Of a stretch of 64,000 nt of DNA, positions 25,797 through 34,905 are shown in pieces (the first letter of the stretch is position 1; every line of letters begins with the position of its first letter). A model generated the notes under the pieces. The model had not been told where the DNA came from. It worked only from the letters and a program-made list of their open reading frames with translations, and ran no database searches. The position numbers were made by a program, and so were the translations under genes. Source of the stretch: CBDCVY01 sp965223245 (lineage in GTDB: Bacteria; Nitrospinota; Nitrospinia; Nitrospinales; Nitrospinaceae); assembly GCA_965223245.1 (NCBI GenBank), contig CBDCVY010000013.1, positions 3,038,001-3,102,000 on the forward strand, written 5' to 3'.

Positions 25797-28700
25797 TTAA
25801 TGAGCCATCTCATTTTCAATGTCAGGATTAATTTTTATGGCCATTTGATAGTGTTTGCGAGCAGCGTCCTCATTTCCAACCAACTCATTTATCATACACA
25901 AATTGTAATGGGCCTTAGCTAATTTAGGATTGAGGCGAACCGCTTGGTTAAAAGGACCGAGAGCCTCATGATAATGCTGTAACCTATAATAAACATCACC
26001 CAATTGGAATTGCACCTCTGGATCTCTAGGCGAAAGTTTTGCGGCTTTGGTTAAATGGATCAACGCTTCTTCAGATTGATTATTTCTTATATACATCATC
26101 GCCATTTTAAATAGAGATCTCGCATCCTTAGGATTCCTACGAATGGCAGCATCTAAACGAGCACGTTCCTTTTCGTCCTCAATTGACATTTGATGTGTTT
26201 TTCCTTTTGACTTATTATCGCCATTTGAAGTACTGGCATTAGATTGAATGGAAGATTCTTTTTTATCATTAGATTCTTGAACCGCTTTTTTCGGTTTGGC
26301 TTCAATGACAGTTGGAGTAGTCGCCATATCTTGAAAGGTCTTTAATTTTGATTCTAATTCGGTACGCAAATTTCCTTCTGATTGGATTTGCTCTTTTAAT
26401 GTTTTTATTTCTTCAGAAAGATTTGAAATCTCTTTTTCTAAACTAATCTTTTCTTCCTTAGTTTTATTTTCCGAGGATTTGAGTAATTCAAATTCCTTTT
26501 TCAGTCCTTCAACTTCTCCACTTCCCTTAGCTTTATCCTTCAGAACTCCATCTAAGTTTTCTTGAGTCTCTTTTAATTGAGATTTTAGTTTACTATTTTC
26601 TTCTGTGATCTTAGACTCAGTTTTCACTAGAGAGTTTATTTGATTTTGTAAAGCTTCTGCAGCGCTAGAACCTTTGGTCTTCTCCTTAACTACATTTTCC
26701 AAATTATTACGTACTTCTTTAAACTTGGTTTCCAATTCGGATTTTTCATTTTTAATATTCTCTTCCGACTGGCGTAGCGAGCTTATTTGTTTCTGCAAGG
26801 CTTCAATGGTCCCCGACCCTTTGGAAGCCTCCTGAACAGCAGATTCAAGTTTTTTCCTATGATCGTCAAACTCCGTTTCCAACTTAGTTTTTTCAACCCT
26901 TAGTTTTTCCTCAGAATTACGGATTGATTCGACTTGTTTTTTCAAGGCCTCAATAGCGCCAAGATTTTTAGAGTTTTCTCTAACTACAGAGTCTAATTGA
27001 GATTTAGTCTCCTTGAATTGACTTTCCAGTTTTTTATTCAAAGAGGTATTTTTTTCTAATTCTCGTTTATATGAATTTTCTTGATTAATGTGCTCCTTAA
27101 TCTTTGACTCAAGCTGGACTTTTTCAGCTTTTAAAGTATCTTCTGATTTACGCACTTCTTCAATTTGCCTTTGCAGCGCTTCAGCAGCGCCTGAACCTTT
27201 CGCAGACTCCTTTAAAGCTTCATCCAATTTAGCTTGAGTCTCTTTTAATTCATTCTCAATTTTTTTCTGTTCTAATTTAGCACTTTCCGTTTCTTTTTGA
27301 GAAGAAGCGATTAAATCCTCAAAATCATTTATCTTGCCCTCTAAATCTATTTTTTCTTCTTTTAGAAATGCTTCAGATTTATTCTTTTTCTCAATTTCGC
27401 TTTGTAAAGCTTCAGCCGCTCCCTTACTTTTCGCAGAATCCTTCAATGTCTCTTCTAACTTGGATCGTGTATTTTTTAGTTCATTCTCTAATCCTTCTTT
27501 TTTGGCTTTAATATCTAATTCTGATTTTCGAACATTATCCGCATCTTTTTGCAAACTTTCCGATTTCGCCAATAAGGTCTGGTTTTCTTTATGCGCCTTT
27601 TCTAAATTTGATTCAATTTCTTTTAACTTCCCAGTCAAAATATCTTTTTCAGACTTTAGCTTTTCTTCTTCTTCCCGAGCTTTTGAAATTTGTTTTTGTA
27701 ATTTTTCTGCAACACCGGATCCTTGCGCAGATTCCTTTAAAGCTTCATCCAATTGGGATTGGACATCTTTTAGACGATTTTCTAAGGAAAGTTTTTCAGT
27801 CTTTAAAGATTCTTCACCCTTCATTAATTCGTCAATTTGTCTTTGCAGCTCTTCTGTCAAGCCTGAAATCTTTGCAGAATCTTTACTGGTTTCATCTAAT
27901 TGTGACTGAGTTTTTTTAAGGCTTTCTTCTAAGTTTTCTTTTTCTCCCTTTAACTCTTTTTCAGATTCCTGGAGCTCATCAATTTGCTTTTGCAAGGTTT
28001 CAACAAGGTCGGACCCATCAGTCGAGGATTTAAGGACCTCGTCCAGTTTCTTATTTAAATCCTCTAACTGTATATTAAGTTCATCATTCTCTTTTTTTAA
28101 GGCCTCTTCCGATTTCTTGACCGCATCAATTTCATTTTGAATGTTTTCAACGTCTGAGGAAGATGATTTTTGAGCTGATTCTAAAGCAGATTTAACTTCT
28201 TTTAATTCATTTTCAAGCTTTAATCTTTTATCTACCTCTGCTTTCAACTCTTCGTCCGAAGTTCCCTCTTCCCCGGAAGAAGCTTTTTTAACTTCTTCTA
28301 ATTCAGTATTTACTTCCTCTAATTCTTTTTCTAGTTTTAACCTTTTTTCTACCTCTTTATTAAATTTTTCCTCTGCAACCCCAGCATTTTCTCCAGAAGA
28401 TGAGGATTCACTGGCCAGCTTTAGTTGTGATTCAATTTCTTTTCGAACATCTATTTCTTCTAATAATTTTTTATTTACCTGATATAACTCTTCGGTGCGC
28501 TCAGTCAAACTCTTTTCTACACTTGCCCGTTTTTCCTGCTCCATTTGGAGTTCAATACTTGACCCATCCAACCCACCAGATGAATCTGCGTTTTCTTTAA
28601 TTGAAGACAGTTCAGCTCTTACTTCTTTTAACGCTTTTTCAGCATCGATTCGTTTTTGTATTTCATTTTTGAGTGCATCGTCAGAACCAGAAACACTGCC

Positions 28701-28829
28701 TTGTCGAGCCGAAGCTAATTGTTGTTTAGCTTCTTTAAGCTCCTGAGTACGCTCTTTTAATTGAGAGCTAAGGCTTTGCAGTACTTCTTGGAGTGTTTGC
28801 GCAACACCTTTGTTGGGGGTAGTAGACAT
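25797..28829 (-). CDS. Giant coiled-coil protein with 49-residue repeats and C-terminal TPRs
   Basis: 1010 residues from ATG 28829 (GAGGA seven bases upstream; the TTG before it is less likely). No signal peptide. Residues about 20-815 are nearly unbroken coiled coil. From about 270 a unit of 49 residues recurs: a KGSGxxEALQxQI start, xSExxLKxEK middle and LKETQxxLDExLKE end. By hand count the units measure 49, 49, 98, 77, 77, 49, 49, 49, always multiples of seven. A low-complexity linker leads to at least three TPRs (IRRNPKDARSLFKMAMMYIR onward). It is probably a structural or spacer protein that presents a TPR docking site in the cytoplasm. Confidence 0.85.
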   Translation of the reverse strand: MSTTPNKGVAQTLQEVLQSLSSQLKERTQELKEAKQQLASARQGSVSGSDDALKNEIQKRIDAEKALKEVRAELSSIKENADSSGGLDGSSIELQMEQEKRASVEKSLTERTEELYQVNKKLLEEIDVRKEIESQLKLASESSSSGENAGVAEEKFNKEVEKRLKLEKELEEVNTELEEVKKASSGEEGTSDEELKAEVDKRLKLENELKEVKSALESAQKSSSSDVENIQNEIDAVKKSEEALKKENDELNIQLEDLNKKLDEVLKSSTDGSDLVETLQKQIDELQESEKELKGEKENLEESLKKTQSQLDETSKDSAKISGLTEELQRQIDELMKGEESLKTEKLSLENRLKDVQSQLDEALKESAQGSGVAEKLQKQISKAREEEEKLKSEKDILTGKLKEIESNLEKAHKENQTLLAKSESLQKDADNVRKSELDIKAKKEGLENELKNTRSKLEETLKDSAKSKGAAEALQSEIEKKNKSEAFLKEEKIDLEGKINDFEDLIASSQKETESAKLEQKKIENELKETQAKLDEALKESAKGSGAAEALQRQIEEVRKSEDTLKAEKVQLESKIKEHINQENSYKRELEKNTSLNKKLESQFKETKSQLDSVVRENSKNLGAIEALKKQVESIRNSEEKLRVEKTKLETEFDDHRKKLESAVQEASKGSGTIEALQKQISSLRQSEENIKNEKSELETKFKEVRNNLENVVKEKTKGSSAAEALQNQINSLVKTESKITEENSKLKSQLKETQENLDGVLKDKAKGSGEVEGLKKEFELLKSSENKTKEEKISLEKEISNLSEEIKTLKEQIQSEGNLRTELESKLKTFQDMATTPTVIEAKPKKAVQESNDKKESSIQSNASTSNGDNKSKGKTHQMSIEDEKERARLDAAIRRNPKDARSLFKMAMMYIRNNQSEEALIHLTKAAKLSPRDPEVQFQLGDVYYRLQHYHEALGPFNQAVRLNPKLAKAHYNLCMINELVGNEDAARKHYQMAIKINPDIENEMAH

Positions 28830-29466
28830 CAATTATTCCTCAACTTAGAAAAATCCCCGGAACGGTTATATCTAAACGCCTCATATTGCAAATATGGGCA
28901 AAAATTATTAAATAAAAAAATATTCCCAATATGGCTTAAAAAAATATCCACTGCTGAAATATTTATTTAATTGTCATCCAAACATTTTTAAAACTTGTGA
29001 AAATTTAAAAACAAAAGAAATCCCATCAAACCTATTCAACCATTATCTAAAAAGGGAGAATAATCTCCCTTAAGACAATTTAATTTCAACAGGAACTAAC
29101 CCTTGGATTAAATTTTTCAATTAATTAGAGGCCTAAACCCCAAATACTCTTGTATATTTAGTTTAAGGCAAAACCCAAAAAAATTGGATAATCAAATTGA
29201 AAAAACTTAAAAATTTCTAAGGTTATCTGATGTCTCCGTAATTTTTTATGTAATGGGTTCTATTTCTTAAATTAACAAAGCATTTTTCAATGACAATCTT
29301 GTGGAATGAATCCAGTATCTATCTTTGTCAGTAATCTAATAAATGAAATGTATTTAAGAATCCTTGAAATTTCTGAAGTTAAATTAATGCGGGTTAGAAA
29401 GCTTTAAAAAGGTGGGACTATTTTCGAATATTCTTAACAACCACTATAAAGAGAAAGAATAATTTA
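28830..29466. other. 637-bp AT-rich stretch without genes
   Basis: Stops are dense in all frames and no ribosome binding site precedes an open frame. The only structure I see is a perfect 8-bp hairpin AAGGGAGA/TCTCCCTT with a 4-nt loop at 29052-29071. It lies 220 bp upstream of the coiled-coil gene and could belong to its leader or end a short transcript. Confidence 0.5.
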
Positions 29467-29946
29467 TTATTTTGATTTAAAATCAGGGTTTAAACGATCT
29501 GCCTCTTTTTTATGAAATTCAGCTTCTTCACCATTCCCCAATAGTTTGTATACAAGACCTAAAACTCGGTGAGCATCGGCAAAATCTGGTTGGCTTTGAA
29601 TGGCACATTTTAGAGGTTCAACAGCATCCGAATATTGGCCAACAACCATAAAACCTAAAGCCAAATTATAATGAGCTTCAGGCCATTCGGGATCTAAAAA
29701 AGTCGCTTCTTGAAAAGCATCCAACATTTCATCAAATCTTTTTAGAGAGTCGAACGCTTTTCCCAATCCTAAGTGAGCTTTCGCACTTTTGGAATCTAAG
29801 CGAACTGCTTTTTGAAAAACGTCAAGGGCATCTTGCCCTTTGAGTTCATATAGGTAGGCCTCTCCTAAATCCAAATAATTTTCCAAATTCTCTGGATTTT
29901 TATTTAACTTTTCTAATAACTTTTGAATATTTTCTGAATTTTCCAA
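29467..29946 (-). CDS. TPR-repeat protein
   Basis: A 159-residue cytoplasmic protein made of about four tetratricopeptide repeats (NYLDLGEAYLYELKGQDALD, AHLGLGKAFDSLKRFDEMLD, AHYNLALGFMVVGQYSDAVE, AHRVLGLVYKLLGNGEEAEF). TPRs bind partner proteins. The start is TTG 29946, with AGGA about ten bases upstream and no ATG nearby. It lies 20 bp after the DyP-like gene in the same direction, so the two form an operon; the repeats also resemble those at the end of the neighbouring coiled-coil protein. Confidence 0.82.
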   Translation of the reverse strand: MENSENIQKLLEKLNKNPENLENYLDLGEAYLYELKGQDALDVFQKAVRLDSKSAKAHLGLGKAFDSLKRFDEMLDAFQEATFLDPEWPEAHYNLALGFMVVGQYSDAVEPLKCAIQSQPDFADAHRVLGLVYKLLGNGEEAEFHKKEADRLNPDFKSK

Positions 29947-29966
29947 AATGCTTTATCCTGCGAATT

Positions 29967-30830
29967 TTAATCGATTTTATATTGTTGGGTCGTTGAAAAG
30001 CGGTTCATTCGAATTCCTCCCATTCGCAACCCTATTAATACATCTAAGGAAGGTACGAAAAATGACCATCCGGCAACAGGTACATTTTCCTCCAACCAGT
30101 GGCATTTGTCCGTCAAAGTACTTTCAAAATTTTTGACGAGCAAATCTTCCCATTCTTCTAAATCTCGGGTGTAGGCTAATAACCATTGATTTTCTTCTTT
30201 AAAACAATTTTTCGGCCAAGAGTGGAACAGTGGTTTTTTTTCCTGAGATTCTATTAACTTACTAAATTCTTCTGCCACTGAAATTTGATTAGACTTTTTG
30301 TCTGAAAATTTTTGCACCCATAAAAAAGTTCCACCCGAAAAATCAGGTTGGTCAGGACCAATTAAAATTGATGGTGGAATAAGGCTATCCTCCATGTTTT
30401 TCTCTGTCTTTTGGCACTTTAAATTTTTTATTTCAACCTCATCAACAATTTCTGTTAATCTGCTTAAGTTTTTTCTTATTTGATCCCCAAGCTTTTCAAT
30501 TAATTCAAAACTATCAGAGGAAATATATATAAGTAAATCCCCTTCCACACCGGGGAAAGTGAAGTTTTTTATTTCTAAATCTTCGAATTCTTTTAAACCT
30601 TTTGGCTTTCCGGTGTGCCAAACCAATATCCAAAACATTTGCCCAAAACCAACGGTGCATTCCAATCGATTTCCAGGGTTCATCTTCATTAATTCGCTGG
30701 CAAGCCCAGGTACCATTACCGAGAATTGCGAAACACTCATTGCGTTCATTGGAAGATCAATTACATTAAAAATCCACAAATGCGAAAAGGGTGCAGAATT
30801 AAATTTTATTCCGGATTGAGGACGAGACAT
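29967..30830 (-). CDS. DyP-type peroxidase homologue lacking catalytic residues
   Basis: 287 residues that align by eye with YfeX-type DyP peroxidases: PQSGI near the start, VGFGQMFW (YfeX VAFGNNTW), GDLLIYISSDS in the place of the ILSLRHD strand, FSGGTFLWVQKF (AGGSYVFVQRW), and PVAGWSFFVPSLDVLIGL (PVTGGYYFAPSLDKLMAL). The loop that in DyPs reads GFVDGTENP, with the distal Asp, is replaced by a Lys/Glu-rich segment, and the distal Arg region is shortened. A His survives at PLFHSWP and might be the proximal ligand. It therefore looks like a pseudoenzyme, perhaps a haem or partner-binding protein. Confidence 0.7.
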   Translation of the reverse strand: MSRPQSGIKFNSAPFSHLWIFNVIDLPMNAMSVSQFSVMVPGLASELMKMNPGNRLECTVGFGQMFWILVWHTGKPKGLKEFEDLEIKNFTFPGVEGDLLIYISSDSFELIEKLGDQIRKNLSRLTEIVDEVEIKNLKCQKTEKNMEDSLIPPSILIGPDQPDFSGGTFLWVQKFSDKKSNQISVAEEFSKLIESQEKKPLFHSWPKNCFKEENQWLLAYTRDLEEWEDLLVKNFESTLTDKCHWLEENVPVAGWSFFVPSLDVLIGLRMGGIRMNRFSTTQQYKID

Positions 30831-31066
30831 TCTTTCACTAATAAAAATTATATTTCGGTGAGGTAATCTACAGGAATTTACAAATGAAACAAGTGGGAAT
30901 TTATTTAAGGAGTAGGAGAGGATAATTAAATCCCAATATCCTTAAATAAAAGAATGTAAACTCCTTCAAATGGAAGGAAGGACATTCTTCATAGGAAAAC
31001 AATTACGATTAAAATACTATCCTACAAGCAATAAGAATATTTCTTGAACCAATAGTTTTCTTTTAA

Positions 31067-31279
31067 TTAATGAGATTGGTTCAAATCATTATAATCTGGG
31101 TAAACTAAATCCAAGGTTTGTTTAACCCATGTTGGAACCTGAGGTTTGCTGGAAGTTACCAATCCAATGGCCTCTTCACTTTTCCAAAAGTTTTCCCAAT
31201 GCATTTTGTTTAATTTTTTTTCTGAAACAACTTTTTTTACCGTACCATCAGGGCGTTTGACTCGAACTTCGTAGAACAT
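31067..31279 (-). CDS. Small protein of unknown function
   Basis: A 70-residue protein (MFYEVRVKRPDGTVKKVVSE, then WVKQTLDLVYPDYND) with a short beta-rich start and an acidic end. GGGAGG stands nine bases before the ATG, strong support that it is translated. No cysteines, membrane segment or known motif. Its leader carries the strong hairpin at 31322-31380. Confidence 0.7.
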   Translation of the reverse strand: MFYEVRVKRPDGTVKKVVSEKKLNKMHWENFWKSEEAIGLVTSSKPQVPTWVKQTLDLVYPDYNDLNQSH

Positions 31280-31321
31280 TTTAAAACCTCCCGTAAAAAA
31301 GCTTTTTAATGTTTTTAATTT

Positions 31322-31380
31322 GACCCGGGAAAACCCCTATTAATAAAAATTTGGGGGGACAGGGAGGGTTTCCCCGAGTC
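31322..31380 (-). promoter_or_regulatory. GC-rich hairpin in the leader of the 70-residue gene
   Basis: Arms 31322-31336 and 31366-31380 pair over 15 bp with two mismatches. Inside, CCCC (31334-31337) can also pair with the GGGGGG at 31353-31358, so two folds compete. It ends 43 bp upstream of the start at 31279 and is followed on that strand by no T tract, which argues against a terminator and for a leader element or protein-binding structure. Confidence 0.4.
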
Positions 31381-31705
31381 TAACTTAACTAATTAATTTT
31401 TTTGATGTTACGTTTATATTAGATACTAAGCAATCGACATGCCAAAAATTTTGAAAATCTTACAAACAACCTAACGCATGACTTTTCAATGGTTTTTAAA
31501 CCCTAATATAGATTTTCTTTTATAGTAAATGTACTGATTTCTGGTCAATCACTAAAATTTCTCGTACGACCTGCCGTACAAAAATCTATAAGACACTGAT
31601 TTCCAAGGGTTATAAATTCTATTACGGAAAATAAATAAAAAAGTTTAGCGACAAAATTGGTAAGTTTACTGACCAAAAAAGTCAGTTCAATATTTATTGG
31701 TAGGA
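31381..31705. other. 325-bp AT-rich stretch without genes
   Basis: Between the hairpin and the pirin gene. Frames are closed, and I see no RNA signature or hairpin worth a name. It may carry the promoter for the small gene at 31067-31279. Confidence 0.4.
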
Positions 31706-32404
31706 TTAACTTAAATCAAATAAAAGTATTTCACTTTCATGGGTTGCTTTTACAGTAAGTTTGTTTTCATTACTTAAACCAGCCCCATCTCCCTCATCTA
31801 ACATGTGACCATTTAAGAAAACTTTTCCTCTTACAATTTGCACCCAAATGTGCCTTTTTGAGTCCAAGGGTTGGCTCAATTCTTGATTAGGATCTAAGAT
31901 TGAAGAGTAAATGCTCACATCCTGATGAATTTTAAGTGTTTTCTCTCTCCCATCAGGAGAAACCATTAACTGCAATTTACCCTTACGATCCTTTTCATTA
32001 AGAGAAATTTGCTCGTAGCCAGGATCAATATTTAAATTTTGAGGAAGAATCCAAATCTGAAGTAGTCGAAGAGGTTCGACAATGGAGGAATTATATTCAC
32101 TGTGCTCAATACCATAACCCGCACTCATTCTCTGGATTTCTCCAGCACGGATCAAGTTCTGGTGGCCTAAGTTATCTTTATGAAGGACTCCCCCTTCATA
32201 AACATAAGTAATGATTTCCATGTCCTTGTGAGGGTGTGTACCAAACCCCCGACCCGGCTCGATAAAATCATCATTTATTACTCTGATATCCCGGAACCCC
32301 ATGAACCGGGAATCATAATACTCACCAAAAGAAAAAGTATGCTTACTTTTTAACCAACCCCAATCAACTGCACCCCGTTCTTGAGATCGTCGAATTTGAA
32401 TCAT
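31706..32404 (-). CDS. Pirin-family cupin protein
   Basis: 232 residues, two cupin barrels. The N-terminal barrel contains the pirin motif FGTHPHKDMEIITYVYEGGV and, further on, AGYGIEHSEYN; the histidines (HPHKDME and IEHSE) are the metal ligands of pirin and the quercetinase YhhW. The pattern RRSQERGAVDWGWLKSKHTF at the start is also typical. Members act as quercetin dioxygenases or metal-dependent redox sensors; the substrate cannot be read from the sequence. Stands alone, 44 bp after the barrel-protein gene upstream. Confidence 0.92.
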   Translation of the reverse strand: MIQIRRSQERGAVDWGWLKSKHTFSFGEYYDSRFMGFRDIRVINDDFIEPGRGFGTHPHKDMEIITYVYEGGVLHKDNLGHQNLIRAGEIQRMSAGYGIEHSEYNSSIVEPLRLLQIWILPQNLNIDPGYEQISLNEKDRKGKLQLMVSPDGREKTLKIHQDVSIYSSILDPNQELSQPLDSKRHIWVQIVRGKVFLNGHMLDEGDGAGLSNENKLTVKATHESEILLFDLS

Positions 32405-32448
32405 GTTTCGATTTTATTAAGAAAAACGAGGTAAAACCATCAAAAAGT

Positions 32449-33159
32449 TTAGAACTGATAATAAATAGATATATAAAGTCTATGGATGTCATTAATATCA
32501 GCCGCAGCCATTCTATTATCCTCTGGCTGTTCGTTCAAATGTTGCCTACCGGTATTCCACCCTGTCAAATCAGGCATCCAATCGTAACCCACTCGAGCAA
32601 AAAAATGATCGTAAAACTGACATTCCGCACCAAGCCCATAAAGTCCGCTCAATCCTACGTCTTTTGGATTAAACGGAGTTGGAAACATCCCTTTATCGAT
32701 TTCTTTAATTTCACTATAAACCACACCAAATCTTACATAAGGAATAAAATGTTGGGATACAGGGTAGCGCAAACCAATTATCCCCGCAAAACTGCTAATT
32801 TTAAATTCGTCCGATTCTCCGCCAGTTCCTCCAGGAAATGGGTTAAATACGGTAAACTTTTCAGTGGTACTTATAGTTGGAATATACATAAACTCCAAAA
32901 ATGCATACTGCCCAATTTTAGCTCCTACAAATAAATCGCCAGAAAACTTTTTGGAATTAATAATATCATCGCATCCCTTTGGAGCGAAGGTTCCACCACG
33001 GGTAGCATCTTCACATCCTTTCACATGGGCAAGGGCTATAGAACCACCGGCATAAAACTTGATTGGCTCTAATAAAGAGGAGCCGGCAACAGCATTCATT
33101 GGGATTATCAACAATAATCCAAATGCTAATAAGGAACCAATAATCGAGCGTAATCGCAT
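32449..33159 (-). CDS. Outer-membrane beta-barrel protein (OmpA/OmpW-like)
   Basis: 236 residues with a signal peptide (MRLRSIIGSLLAFGLLLIIP, cleavage near AVA-GS). Alternating strands such as KFYAGGSIALAHVKG, DLFVGAKIGQYAFLEFMYIP, FARVGYDWMP and a C-terminal YISIYYQF ending in Phe mark a barrel inserted by BAM, probably eight strands. GGGAGA precedes the ATG. Two cysteines in the first loop may form a disulfide. Cargo unknown. Confidence 0.82.
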   Translation of the reverse strand: MRLRSIIGSLLAFGLLLIIPMNAVAGSSLLEPIKFYAGGSIALAHVKGCEDATRGGTFAPKGCDDIINSKKFSGDLFVGAKIGQYAFLEFMYIPTISTTEKFTVFNPFPGGTGGESDEFKISSFAGIIGLRYPVSQHFIPYVRFGVVYSEIKEIDKGMFPTPFNPKDVGLSGLYGLGAECQFYDHFFARVGYDWMPDLTGWNTGRQHLNEQPEDNRMAAADINDIHRLYISIYYQF

Positions 33160-33619
33160 ACTTTCTCTCCCTATTAAATTAATGAGAATAAAAACTTATG
33201 GGGTTTTGAGCAAAAAATCTCCCAATTGCAAGGAAATTTCCCTAATTGAAGGGTAAGGGATCCCTTTTATAAAAAAAACTTTTTTGTCAACAATACATTA
33301 GTAGAAAAATAATTTCAACGCTTTATTTTTCAATAAATTAACAACTATTCTAATCTAACTAGACCAAAAAGTCTTCAAATTTTTTTACAGACCTAAAATA
33401 GATAATTTTATTAATTATCTGAATTTTAAAATCTAAGAGCTCAGGCAGAGAAAAATAGTCGTCCTAAATCTAGATGGTATATCCTGCTGACACCCCCTCA
33501 AAAAAGGCAGGAAAACTTTGATGTTATCATAAACCGAAACTTCTAAAAATCAAATAAAATTTTGACCCATTTAAGAAAGAATTATTAAAAAAAGAGAAAA
33601 TACTTTAAAGCATATTATT
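33160..33619. other. 460-bp AT-rich stretch between divergent genes
   Basis: No supported reading frame. It must hold promoters for the reverse barrel gene and the forward zinc-ribbon gene. A weak stem CCTGC/GCAGG near 33484-33513 is the only pairing noted. Confidence 0.4.
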
Positions 33620-33805
33620 ATGATCCAAAATGAAAAATTTTTCCTATGCCCTTGTTGTGGCTCAAATATTTCCATTCTTTTAGACTTATCCATCTCCGAC
33701 CAAACTTACATTGAAGATTGTGAAGTGTGTTGCCGTCCCCTTCAAATAAGCTATCGAACTGATGGCACAGAAGTTATGGAATTTGAAGTACAACCGTCAA
33801 ATTGA
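33620..33805 (+). CDS. CPXCG-motif zinc-ribbon protein
   Basis: A 61-residue protein with FLCPCCGSNISILLDLS and, after about 25 residues, CEVCCRPLQISY. Two CxxC pairs spaced this way define the CPXCG family of small cysteine-rich proteins, presumably binding one zinc. Family function is not established. No Shine-Dalgarno sequence is visible before the ATG. It is convergent with the SGNH-like gene, the stops being five bases apart. Confidence 0.85.
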   Translation: MIQNEKFFLCPCCGSNISILLDLSISDQTYIEDCEVCCRPLQISYRTDGTEVMEFEVQPSN

Positions 33806-33810
33806 AAAGA

Positions 33811-34905
33811 TCAAAATTTTCCTTTGTTCTTAAGTTTTTTGAAATGAACCATTAATCGTTTGGTAAACCGGATTGCATCTTCTTTTGTCAGATGGGACCA
33901 CTCCGGACAATCAAAGTTTCTCAATTCGAGATAATCTTCAAAATGAATTCCGGGAGATTGAGTGGATTCAATTAACCGGTCCCAATATTTTTCCCGAGGT
34001 GTTGTTTTCTCTTCCAGTTCTCTCAACTCTCCAGAAGAAGGCAAACGAACAAATATCACCTTTCCTCCTTTAGCACGAATTTTTTCAACATTAGTTTTAG
34101 TTGTTTCTAATACAGCTTGAATCACCTTCTCACTTTTTTCTTTAATTTCTAATTCCGTTAATTGCGGCTGAGGCGGCGGAGTAAACAAAGGCATCCAAAT
34201 TTTTTGGATACGTTTTTGAATAGCAGAATTTTTTTCCGCAAAATCCGTCATCCCTCCCTGTCGCTCTTCATCTACTTCATGAAAATAAGGGGGCAGTTCC
34301 GGGGGAACTTTGGCTTCAGGTCGATCTGGAACTTTGAGTTTAATTAAGAGCTGTTTAAGACTCAAATCTTCCTTTTGAATAAAAGCAAAACGTCGCTCTA
34401 AAAACATTCCTAAATAATTTCCTATTTTTTGTGCAGGTGTCCATTCTCTATAGCGTCTAAGATGGCGATTGGCATTATTCGAAGATGCAAGAGGAGTAAA
34501 GAAAAATTTAGGCACAAAGCCTACTATTACGGTACCTGAATAATTTAGATCATCTGCCAAATCCTTCAAATAAGGTGCCGGATTGCTTCCAACGGTAGAA
34601 AGCTGCAGTGGTCTTTCGTTAAAGTTTTTTTCATATACATCTAGATTAAAATCAAATAGCATTCGCGAAGAGCCAATCAATACGGTTCGTTTTGGGTTTT
34701 CTTCTAAAATTGCTCGCCGACTTACCCAAAGATCTTCTGTATCATTTAGAGTTGGAGCATACCCGATAGACCTACAATATATTTCCCAACCTAAGGTCAA
34801 AATTAAAGTAAGGGAAAAAACTACCAAAGCTAATAACGCCCAATGGTGATTAGGAATGATTCGTTCTAATCGATAAGTTTTAAAACTGGAAGTAGATGAA
34901 GGCAT
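33811..34905 (-). CDS. Membrane-anchored SGNH-like protein paired with an MBOAT acyltransferase
   Basis: 364 residues with one N-terminal membrane helix (LLALVVFSLTLILTLGWEIY) and a periplasmic domain that begins KRTVLIGSSRMLFDFN, a nucleophile motif of the SGNH-like kind, and ends LRNFDCPEWSHLTKEDAIRF, where the DxxH-like Asp/His pair would lie. It resembles the AlgJ/AlgX or DltD-like partners of MBOAT proteins, which move an acyl group to an extracellular glycan. Its start lies 26 bp inside the upstream MBOAT gene, so they are co-translated. Target polymer unknown. Confidence 0.8.
   Translation of the reverse strand: MPSSTSSFKTYRLERIIPNHHWALLALVVFSLTLILTLGWEIYCRSIGYAPTLNDTEDLWVSRRAILEENPKRTVLIGSSRMLFDFNLDVYEKNFNERPLQLSTVGSNPAPYLKDLADDLNYSGTVIVGFVPKFFFTPLASSNNANRHLRRYREWTPAQKIGNYLGMFLERRFAFIQKEDLSLKQLLIKLKVPDRPEAKVPPELPPYFHEVDEERQGGMTDFAEKNSAIQKRIQKIWMPLFTPPPQPQLTELEIKEKSEKVIQAVLETTKTNVEKIRAKGGKVIFVRLPSSGELRELEEKTTPREKYWDRLIESTQSPGIHFEDYLELRNFDCPEWSHLTKEDAIRFTKRLMVHFKKLKNKGKF

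Noticed and set aside
27334..27919. Open frames on the forward strand opposite the coiled-coil gene
   Set aside because: Same effect: complement of Lys/Glu/Ser-rich repeats; no start signal.
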